Part shown: positions 54,197 to 61,711 of the stretch, in pieces
Layout: each line of letters starts with the position of its first letter
Numbering within the stretch: the first letter of the stretch is position 1
Origin: JBQTGK01 sp052400665
GTDB lineage: Bacteria; Bacteroidota; Bacteroidia; Bacteroidales; Marinifilaceae
Length of the DNA stretch: 64,000 bases
Direction: 5' to 3' (one strand)
Assembly (NCBI GenBank): GCA_052400665.1
Contig: JBQTGK010000004.1
Position numbers and translations under genes: made by a program
Notes under the pieces: model-generated
Told to the model about the DNA's origin: nothing
What the model saw: only the letters and a program-made list of their open reading frames with translations
Database searches by the model: none

Positions 54197-55303
54197 CTAT
54201 TTGTTGTATTCTTTAGTGATTATCAAAGGAATTTGTAGATTAAATGATTGTCTTACGTGATTTTCATCATAGGTGTCAGCTGCACAAGTAAGTGCAATTG
54301 GAATTCCATTTTCGACTAAAACCTGAGGACGTTCCAAATGATCGAATTGCTGAGTACTTCCATCTTCCCAAGTAATATTACGATCGGAAATTTCAAAGTT
54401 CTTGGCTTTATGCCAATCAATTCCATCCAATGAATCGTAATGAACCAGAGAAAATACACGTTTTTTACCTTTTTGTTTGATGTATTTTACGATGGCACGA
54501 TATCTTCCTTCTGCATACCAGATATATGGATCTTCAGCAGGAAAACGAACACCTTCTTCTAAGAATATAGGATTGGGATATTTTTTAAACGGACCTGTTG
54601 GAGAATCAGCAATTGCAACCATATGAACAACAGGTCCACCTTGTGGCAAAGGGAATTTTCTACCTACTGCTTTGTATACCATCAAGATTTTTCCATCTGC
54701 CATTTGACAAACCGAAGGATTGGAAGTCATTAAAGCATCATGTGCAGTAGAATCTTTGTGATTAATATCCAAAACAGGTTGGTCGAAACGTTTCCAGGGA
54801 CCATTCGGATCATCAGCCACAGCTACACCAATTCTTTGATTGTTGCGGTGCATCCAATTAATCTTTGCTTTTCCAGGTACACTAACAATTTTTTTATCGC
54901 CAATATTTCCCATATAATACAAGTAGTATTTGCCATTAAATTGATGTACCGTTGGGTTATGTGTACACGATCCGTCCCAATATTCAGTTCCTCGATCTGG
55001 CAAGGCAATATTCTTATGCTTGTATGGGCCAAAAGGCGATTCTGAAACAGCATGCGCGATTACTGAATAGTTTACCCATTCCCAACCAATTTGTTTTGGC
55101 CATCGTGAGTATAACATATGATACAAACCATCTTTGCCTTTTACAACAGAACCTCCCCAATGACTGATGCTATCGCCACCAGTAAAGATGGAGTTCTTGG
55201 ATACCTTTCCAAATTCAATTTTATAATCTGGATTTAGCTTTTTTTCTTGTATGCAGGCAATTATTGAGCTTGCTATGAGTGCTATAAGGATCAATTTTTT
55301 CAT
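54197..55303 (-). CDS. Unclassified five-bladed beta-propeller lipoprotein, distant GH43/GH117 relative
   Basis: A 368-residue lipoprotein (lipobox IIAC). Five repeats of the F-type propeller used by GH32/43/117 are visible (HWGGSVVKGKDGLYHMLYS, THNPTVHQFNGKYYLYYM, TSNPSVCQMADGKILMVYK, AEDPYIWYAEGRYRAIV, LERPQVLVENG). The blade positions that hold Asp in GH43/GH117 read HNP, SNP, EDP and ERP, so only one acidic pair is retained in place. SPFGPY, DPNGPW and SPTGPF linkers are typical of the fold. It follows GH117 by 27 bp. It may be a glycosidase of an undefined family acting after GH117, or a binding protein. Confidence 0.7.
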   Translation of the reverse strand: MKKLILIALIASSIIACIQEKKLNPDYKIEFGKVSKNSIFTGGDSISHWGGSVVKGKDGLYHMLYSRWPKQIGWEWVNYSVIAHAVSESPFGPYKHKNIALPDRGTEYWDGSCTHNPTVHQFNGKYYLYYMGNIGDKKIVSVPGKAKINWMHRNNQRIGVAVADDPNGPWKRFDQPVLDINHKDSTAHDALMTSNPSVCQMADGKILMVYKAVGRKFPLPQGGPVVHMVAIADSPTGPFKKYPNPIFLEEGVRFPAEDPYIWYAEGRYRAIVKYIKQKGKKRVFSLVHYDSLDGIDWHKAKNFEISDRNITWEDGSTQQFDHLERPQVLVENGIPIALTCAADTYDENHVRQSFNLQIPLIITKEYNK

Positions 55304-55330
55304 GATGAATTACTTTGTCTCTAGTCGTGT

Positions 55331-56584
55331 TTAATTTGACTTTAAAATTCTTTCTTTTTGCTTTTTGTTCAACCCTTGATTAAAATAGACATCTAAATTG
55401 TGTCGAACACCTGTTTCTTTCATAACTGGATCATCTACATCAAGACTTAAATCACAATCGAAACGAGCCAAAATAGAATGTTGGTTTTTGCGATTTTGAC
55501 CAGCATTTACAAAGTGAGATAGCCCCCAGGTAATTCCACGTCCGTTTTTGGCATCTGTAAAAGCATCGGGTACAAATGGACCGGGAGCAATTGGGACCAA
55601 TTCACAAATGGAAGCAATTTCAAAATTCACCCAATCTTTAGCATATTGAATGGTAAAGTGTTCTGTGCCATCTTTCACTGTTATTGCCGCAACTCCTTCT
55701 TTAAAAGGAAATAGACTGACTTCATGTCCTGAGCTTGTTAGTGGATTTAGTGGGTGTTTTTCGAAAGGGCCTAAAGGATTATCTGAAGTTACCAGACCTC
55801 CGCCAACCCAAACAGGATTAGGACGATTAAAAGCTGATTTGTAATAAATGTAGATTTTACCATCATGAACCAAAGGATATGGATCGTGAATGGCATACTG
55901 ATCCCATGCACCTTCGGGGCCATTTTCAATTACAATTTTACCAACTGGGGTCCATGGTCCATTTGGCGAATCAGCATAAGAAGCGGTAACTGGGCAGTAA
56001 TCTCCACGCTTGCCACTAGCCTCCATAAATCCCTGATAATACAAATAATATTTTCCTTTCCATTTAAGAATATCGGTAGTGGTAACTGCTCGCCAGCCAA
56101 CTTCGGGTTTTGGTGGGCGTGGAACAGCAACTCCTTGTTCTTTCCAAGTAAATCCATCTTTGCTTGTTGCGTACCAAATTTCAGATAAATCCCAATCTGT
56201 TGAAGGAATGGTATCATTGCTTTGTTCTGCATTTTTAGCTCCAACAGGAGTCGTGGATGTTTCTCGTTTTGTATACCAAACGTAATATTTTCCATTTTCA
56301 AAAATCACTTTGGAAGGATCGCGACGAGAAATAGTGCCATCGTGTCCGTTATAATCAAAACCTTTTAGTTCGGTGTATTTAAATTGAGAATAGAGTTCAT
56401 TGTTTCTCGGATGAATAGAACTATAGTTTTTAAAACTACGTTTCATTGCTGTGCTCATTTCACGATTGGCTGTTTGGGCCGTGATGGTGTATGGAAAAGA
56501 ACTATTCTTGGAATCTTTATTGTCTTTTTGAGAATTGCAGGCAATAAAGGAACAAATCAATAATAGATACAGTAGGTTTTTCAT
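55331..56584 (-). CDS. GH117-family 3,6-anhydro-alpha-L-galactosidase lipoprotein (copy 2)
   Basis: A 417-residue lipoprotein (lipobox FIAC). It shares long identical stretches with copy 1 (RRDPSKVIFENGKYYVWYT, DPYPLVHDGKIY, DWVNFEIASI) and keeps SGHE with the proposed catalytic His. It has the PVWVGGG segment missing in copy 1. Expected reaction: neoagarobiose (or its sulfated or methylated relative) to D-galactose and 3,6-anhydro-L-galactose, in the periplasm. It lies 3 bp after the FAD oxidoreductase gene in a four-gene operon. Confidence 0.9.
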   Translation of the reverse strand: MKNLLYLLLICSFIACNSQKDNKDSKNSSFPYTITAQTANREMSTAMKRSFKNYSSIHPRNNELYSQFKYTELKGFDYNGHDGTISRRDPSKVIFENGKYYVWYTKRETSTTPVGAKNAEQSNDTIPSTDWDLSEIWYATSKDGFTWKEQGVAVPRPPKPEVGWRAVTTTDILKWKGKYYLYYQGFMEASGKRGDYCPVTASYADSPNGPWTPVGKIVIENGPEGAWDQYAIHDPYPLVHDGKIYIYYKSAFNRPNPVWVGGGLVTSDNPLGPFEKHPLNPLTSSGHEVSLFPFKEGVAAITVKDGTEHFTIQYAKDWVNFEIASICELVPIAPGPFVPDAFTDAKNGRGITWGLSHFVNAGQNRKNQHSILARFDCDLSLDVDDPVMKETGVRHNLDVYFNQGLNKKQKERILKSN

Positions 56585-56587
56585 AGA

Positions 56588-58405
56588 TTATTCTCCTCTT
56601 AAAATACTTTTAAGTTCTTCTAAATGTTTTTCGTAAACACCTCTTGGATTCGTTTGATGCTTAATAGCCAAGCTAGCTGCATAACCAACCACTTCGCCCA
56701 TAAGGCCGGTGGTTCGCATTACACGGGTTGAGCCAAATCCAACATGCGTTGTGCTAATGTCTCTTCCTGCCATAAACAAGTTATTAATATTTCGAGAATA
56801 CAAACAACGATATGGTACATGAGCTGGTTTTACTCTTTTATGAACTGCTTTTGAAAGGAATTCCTGTCCTTCAAAGTGCTTGCTATTTTCGTCTTGTGGA
56901 TAGTGTAGGTCTATTGACCAGGTTGTAGGTATAAATGCATCTGTTTGTCTTTCATAGGTATGATCTCTGTCCATTTCAGAGAAAATGTAATCACCCATTA
57001 ATCGGCGAGATTCTCTTTTTCCACCAATATATCCTACCCAATCGAGTTTATAATGGCTGTATTTTTCTTTTAGATTATTTTTTAAATACGACCAGTTGCC
57101 ATAAATAGCTCTAAAATTATGATCGCGAATTTCCTCTGCTTCACTTAGTGCATCAAAGTTATCGAAACCGGTTTCCCAAAACCATTCTGATGTTGGACCA
57201 TCTAAAAAATAATCTTCCGTAAAGTGAAGAGCCCAGGGAGTTTTTGGGAAACTTGAAGCTTCTTCGAATTTTGAGGCATGCCACATGTTTGAAGTTCCCA
57301 AACAAAATGTATCTGCCTTATCTACAGCAAGAGGTTCTTTTGTTTCAGCTTTACTTTCTCTTCCATATCTGTAATCGGCACCAGCTTTAAAACCAATGGT
57401 ACCATCACCGGTACAATCAACAAAAAAACGTCCTTCAAATTTTATTTCCTGATTGGTTGAGATGTGGCGCGCAATTACAGCTTTAATTTTTGTTCCTTCC
57501 ATTTCAACATCATAGGCATGCATATTTAAATACAAGTCGATGTTTTTCTCGAACTTAATTACACTTTCTTTTCGTTTATCTCCGTATTTTTTACCGTCGA
57601 TATTCGCATTATGAGGATCTCCATTATCCAATTCGCGCACGATTCTTCCTAAGGCAGGATAGTTATTGTCTCTATCGATATAACCCATTAAGTGAACACG
57701 AATTTCGGAACTATTATTACCACCAAGAACAGGGCGGTTTTGAATCAAAGCAACTTTTAAACCACTGCGAGATGCTGTAATTGCAGAACAGAGTCCGGCC
57801 ATTCCGCCACCAACAACTACTAAATCGTATTTGCCTTTTGTCTCAGGAGTATCTGTTAACCCAAGTAATTTTTTACGCCAGGGATTCATGGCCTCTAAAT
57901 CGTTAGGAGGAACATCTCTTTTGCTAGATGAAAAATAAATTGCATCGCATCGTCCTGCAAATCCAGTAAGATCTTTAAGAACTACTTTTACATCAGCAGG
58001 TTCTTTTATCGTAACAGAGCCACCTTTGTACCATTTCCAGCCTTTTTCGCCAGTAGCTCCAAATTCATTACTGTATTCATTGCCAATTTTCACTTTGAAT
58101 TTTCCAGGTCCAATAGGATAGGGAGCCCAATCTTTAGTTCTAACCCAGATATAATATTTACCTTTTGAGGGAAATGTAATTTTAGTAGAAGCATTTTTTA
58201 CGGCTTCTCCCATGCCATGAGCCAGAAGATAGGAAGAGCCCATAATATCAAAATACTGCTGATCGACTTTCCATCCTCCTTTATTGTTAAAAGATTCGGC
58301 TTCGATTAAAAGTTTGTTTTGTGCATGTGAAATTCCAGTCACAGAAATAATAAACTGCAACAGAATACTTGCGATGCTTAGTTTTATTAGATTGCTTTTT
58401 TTCAT
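56588..58405 (-). CDS. Secreted FAD-dependent oxidoreductase with N-terminal carbohydrate-binding-like domain
   Basis: A 605-residue protein with a signal peptide (to about SHAQN). Residues about 31-162 form a beta-sandwich like CBM6/CBM35-type modules (LLIEAESFNNKGGWKVD, KYYIWVRTKDW, AGRCDAIYFSS). Residues 190-600 are a FAD_oxidored (PF12831-type) domain with the dinucleotide motif LVVVGGGMAGLCSAI at 196-210, VDCTGDGTIGFKAGADYRYG and, near the end, NLFMAGRDISTTHVG. Relatives are common in polysaccharide loci but the reaction is mostly unknown. Export of a flavoprotein suggests oxidation of a sugar or its derivative in the periplasm. It heads the GH117 copy 2 operon, so a product or substrate of GH117 is a natural candidate. 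Confidence 0.82.
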   Translation of the reverse strand: MKKSNLIKLSIASILLQFIISVTGISHAQNKLLIEAESFNNKGGWKVDQQYFDIMGSSYLLAHGMGEAVKNASTKITFPSKGKYYIWVRTKDWAPYPIGPGKFKVKIGNEYSNEFGATGEKGWKWYKGGSVTIKEPADVKVVLKDLTGFAGRCDAIYFSSSKRDVPPNDLEAMNPWRKKLLGLTDTPETKGKYDLVVVGGGMAGLCSAITASRSGLKVALIQNRPVLGGNNSSEIRVHLMGYIDRDNNYPALGRIVRELDNGDPHNANIDGKKYGDKRKESVIKFEKNIDLYLNMHAYDVEMEGTKIKAVIARHISTNQEIKFEGRFFVDCTGDGTIGFKAGADYRYGRESKAETKEPLAVDKADTFCLGTSNMWHASKFEEASSFPKTPWALHFTEDYFLDGPTSEWFWETGFDNFDALSEAEEIRDHNFRAIYGNWSYLKNNLKEKYSHYKLDWVGYIGGKRESRRLMGDYIFSEMDRDHTYERQTDAFIPTTWSIDLHYPQDENSKHFEGQEFLSKAVHKRVKPAHVPYRCLYSRNINNLFMAGRDISTTHVGFGSTRVMRTTGLMGEVVGYAASLAIKHQTNPRGVYEKHLEELKSILRGE

Positions 58406-58582
58406 TTGGTAAATTCTTATATTTTTGGATTATTTTGTTTATCTAAACGTCTTCTAAGCTTAAAATTATAGAATAGTGGTAAATTATTTCGATCTTAGCT
58501 TATTCAATGGTGATTCAAAAGAATGAACAAGTTATTGTCTTGATTATCAGCATGTGTTTTATTTTAGTTAATTTCTCTTTTA
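58406..58582. promoter_or_regulatory. Divergent spacer between FAD operon and membrane regulator
   Basis: 177 AT-rich bases that must hold both promoters. The C-rich HTCS motif is absent. I see no clear palindrome or -7 box match. Confidence 0.35.
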
Positions 58583-59803
58583 TTGTATAATCAGAACCAG
58601 TCATATAAAAAATTGAAACGTTTTGTCGAGCAAAAGTTCGCCAAAGGGAAAAGTAAATCCTGGAAAAATAGAGATTACGAGGATTTGAGTTTTGTAATTC
58701 ATCAGGAAACAAAAATCTTAATTAGTGTAGCTACCTTAAAACGATTTTTCGGTAAGGTGAAAACTGCTGATGATTATTCGCCACAGAAAAGTACGGTGGA
58801 TGCTTTATCGGGTTATGCTAATTATCAGGAGGATAAAAAATCAACAGTTTTTAGCTATAAATTAGGCATTCTAGTTATGTTATGTCTTTTTGCTATTGCA
58901 AGTATAACTTGGTTACTCACGAATAAGAATACTTCAGAAAAATCAGAATTGATTGATAAATGCCGATTGAAACTGATAAAACAGGAGGGAAGATGTCCTG
59001 GTACAGCATTTTTTGAGTTTTCGATTCCTACTACAAAGGAGAATATTTTTCTAAATTTTGGTGATGGATCAAAAAGATATTCAGTAAGAAAGGAGAGGAA
59101 ACATGCTCATTTTTACGAATATCCAGGAAATTTTAATGCTTATCTTCAATCAGGAAAATCCGTTGTGTCTGATACTATTGGTATTTTTATTCCGACCAAC
59201 GATTGGCAGGTATTTGCACATTATTTTAAACCCGATTTAATTGATCGATACTATCCGGTACCCATTCACAAAAATGTTAGTGATGGTATTTTTCATGCTT
59301 CACCGAAAAGTATAGGGTCTCTTGGGATTGATACGAGTGAAATAGTGGTTGTTCGTATAGATCATTTTGCAAAAACGGAATTCTCGGGTGATTCATTCAA
59401 ATATAAAGCTCGTTTTAAAAACAGTTCCTATTGGCCGGCAGTTCGTTGCTATTCTACAAATCTAGTTGTTGAGGGAACAGAAGGAACAATTCAATTTAAA
59501 TTTGTTGCAGAAGGCTGTAGTCGGTTTAGTTTTTACGAGCTAAGCGAAAAGTTAGTGAATGGCGACAATTCCGATTTGAGTGCTTTTGTAGTGGATCATA
59601 ATGATTGGGTTGATGCAGAGATTATCAATAAAGATAGAAATGTGATTGTGAAAAGTAATGGAAAGGTTATGTTTTCAGGAAGCTACACGAAGTCGATTGG
59701 TAAGCTTGTTGGTACTTCCGTACTATTTCATGGCAGTGGTTCTGTGGATTACATCCAATTGAAATCAGAAAATAATGATTGCATATTTGAGAATGATTTC
59801 TGA
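58583..59803 (+). CDS. Membrane-anchored putative regulator with PKD-like and lectin-like external domains
   Basis: A 406-residue protein. The N-terminal part (about 1-85) has a pattern seen in Bacteroidota membrane proteins that look DNA-binding: ISVATLKRFFGKVK, then SPQKSTVDALSGYANYQ. One membrane helix (about 93-113) follows. Outside lie a PKD-like domain (about 124-205, LNFGDGSKRYS, HFYEYPGNFNAYL) and a C-terminal beta-sandwich (about 225-400, VDAEIINKDRNVIVKSNGKVMF, GSGSVDYIQLKS) like LamG/concanavalin-type domains. It could bind a glycan outside and act on DNA inside. The start is unusual: after an in-frame TAG at 58565 only ATT 58571 or TTG 58583 is available. It is divergent from the FAD-GH117 operon. 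Confidence 0.68.
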   Translation: MYNQNQSYKKLKRFVEQKFAKGKSKSWKNRDYEDLSFVIHQETKILISVATLKRFFGKVKTADDYSPQKSTVDALSGYANYQEDKKSTVFSYKLGILVMLCLFAIASITWLLTNKNTSEKSELIDKCRLKLIKQEGRCPGTAFFEFSIPTTKENIFLNFGDGSKRYSVRKERKHAHFYEYPGNFNAYLQSGKSVVSDTIGIFIPTNDWQVFAHYFKPDLIDRYYPVPIHKNVSDGIFHASPKSIGSLGIDTSEIVVVRIDHFAKTEFSGDSFKYKARFKNSSYWPAVRCYSTNLVVEGTEGTIQFKFVAEGCSRFSFYELSEKLVNGDNSDLSAFVVDHNDWVDAEIINKDRNVIVKSNGKVMFSGSYTKSIGKLVGTSVLFHGSGSVDYIQLKSENNDCIFENDF

Positions 59804-59815
59804 TATCAATAAAAA

Positions 59816-59850
59816 ACGAGCCTTACAACCCAAAGGTTGAAAGACTCATA
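59816..59850. terminator. Weak hairpin between convergent regulator and GH86
   Basis: GAG-N5-CAACC / GGTTG-N5-CTC (59818-59847), with poor flanking T runs. It is the only terminator candidate in a 69-bp gap. Confidence 0.3.
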
Positions 59851-59872
59851 TTTGCTATCTTTTTGTAGCGAT

Positions 59873-61699
59873 CTATTTATTCAAAACACTCAATTTAACA
59901 GAACTAACTCTTCCTCCATTTTCATCGAAGGTTAATTCAATAGAATTATTTTCTTTAATAATTTCACGCGGAATATTTACCTCAATAACACCAAAGAAGC
60001 CTGTTTTACTTCTGTCGGATTGATCGTAACCTTTCCAATCTGTAGGGAAATCAATTTTTTGTCCATTAAAGACTAAATCCGCTTTAAGCGATTGATCTAA
60101 TTGACGAGCAATACCCAGTTTTAAACTTGCTCTTTCCACATTGGTTTTCACCTCATTAATCTCAAAAGTAATAGGCTTTTTATCTTTAATTGGTTTTAGG
60201 TACTCGCTAGCATAATAGTTGGTAAGTTGTAATTTCTTATTCTGATTGATTTTATTTTTAAAGGTATACTCCAAAATCACAGCTTCATCTTTTCTTAATA
60301 CTAGTTTCTTTGTCGCAATTGATACAGATTTTGTTTCAAGATTTGGCTTATCATTAGCAAAAAATAACCTTCTGATTATTAATGACTTTACCTTAGGTAG
60401 GTTTTTGAGGTTCAGATCTACTTTACTTTCGTGATGTTCCAAATTGCTTAAGGCAATATATGCTTTTTCATTATCAACAAAAGCATGAGTCAGTATGTCA
60501 GGATCGGTAGATTGAATATCTGTATAATTGCCTTTTACACCTTGCCAGAATTCGTAGAATTTAATCAAATGTGTCCATTCATATTTGCCATTTACTTTTT
60601 TTAGAATTACCCAAGGATATGGATGGTTTCCTGGAGTTTTAAACCATTTAGCTTTGCCAGTAATAAAGGAAACTACTTTTAGAATTTGATCGGGGCGATC
60701 CATAAACTGCATTATTTGATGGTTGTAGGATCTAATGTTTTTCCAATCGCGCAACTCGCTATAGGGAGCACCTTTCCAATCGGGTCTTGTCATGCCATGT
60801 TCCGAAAATACAATTGGTTTTGGCTGTCCCCATTTTATTGCTCCGTATGCATCAACTAAATCCATGATGGCTTCTGCGTTACTACCTGTCCGAAACGAAT
60901 CGCCACCAGTAACATTTTTGCCATCATAAATATGATAGGATAAAAAATCCATTTCAGCACCTGCCACGTCCATGAATAATTTCATGCGTTCCTCCCAATG
61001 TCTAAAATCCCATAACTCGACAGATGGCCAAGCAGAAGAAAAACCACCAACCTTTAGTTCGGGCACTTCCTTGTGCAAGCCAATAGCCAGAGCTTTGTGA
61101 AAACGCGACATCTCAAGTCGAACATCTTTTGCTTTAGCTCCTTTTATATCTTTGGTATGAACAAATGGCTCATTTAACGGTTCGTAGTATTTAGGAAATG
61201 GAATTTCACCATCACCTTTACCGTACAGCTCTTTAAATTCAGTTACTACATAATCGACTTCTTTGGTGTAATCAGCATTAATTCCTTTCCATTCAAATCC
61301 ATATCTACCATGTTTGCTGGTTGGATGTGAAGTATAGATAAGATCACGACTAAAATCGATAGGTGTATTGTTGAATTTCTGATAGTTATTTCGGGATTTT
61401 TCAATATTCTTCATGTGTTGTCCCTTGGACATTAAACCTTGAATGGATTTATTGCCAACTGTGGGAGCTCCAAATGTTCGACCGAATCCAACACCTAATT
61501 TTTTTAAATAGGCTAGTTCGTTCTTATCGAAGCTTTTTGCAGTAGCATGCATGTTAAAGAATTTACCCCGATCAAGATTGGTAATGTTCCCGTAACTTTT
61601 ACTTGTGTTAAAATCAACAGTTATCTGAGATTGTCCCCAGGTAAATGTTGCGGTAAGTAAAATAAGTACGCTAGAGGTAATTAGTTTATGAATTTTCAT
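59873..61699 (-). CDS. GH86 endo-beta-agarase/beta-porphyranase
   Basis: A 608-residue protein with a signal peptide (to about FTWGQ). The GH86 barrel (about 25-420) has acid/base Glu177 in YYEPLNEPF and nucleophile Glu300 in VFSEHGM, with KKLGVGFGRTFGAP and FLSYHIYDG between or around them. Two small beta domains follow (about 425-608). Family members cut beta-1,4 linkages in agarose or porphyran. It lies 12 bp after the GH2 gene that runs off the window, in the same transcript. Together with GH16 it supplies endo-cleavage. Porphyranase is favoured by the sulfatases and GH29 genes, without direct residue evidence. The promoter is outside the window. Confidence 0.9.
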   Translation of the reverse strand: MKIHKLITSSVLILLTATFTWGQSQITVDFNTSKSYGNITNLDRGKFFNMHATAKSFDKNELAYLKKLGVGFGRTFGAPTVGNKSIQGLMSKGQHMKNIEKSRNNYQKFNNTPIDFSRDLIYTSHPTSKHGRYGFEWKGINADYTKEVDYVVTEFKELYGKGDGEIPFPKYYEPLNEPFVHTKDIKGAKAKDVRLEMSRFHKALAIGLHKEVPELKVGGFSSAWPSVELWDFRHWEERMKLFMDVAGAEMDFLSYHIYDGKNVTGGDSFRTGSNAEAIMDLVDAYGAIKWGQPKPIVFSEHGMTRPDWKGAPYSELRDWKNIRSYNHQIMQFMDRPDQILKVVSFITGKAKWFKTPGNHPYPWVILKKVNGKYEWTHLIKFYEFWQGVKGNYTDIQSTDPDILTHAFVDNEKAYIALSNLEHHESKVDLNLKNLPKVKSLIIRRLFFANDKPNLETKSVSIATKKLVLRKDEAVILEYTFKNKINQNKKLQLTNYYASEYLKPIKDKKPITFEINEVKTNVERASLKLGIARQLDQSLKADLVFNGQKIDFPTDWKGYDQSDRSKTGFFGVIEVNIPREIIKENNSIELTFDENGGRVSSVKLSVLNK

Positions 61700-61711
61700 A
61701 TTAAAATGTTC

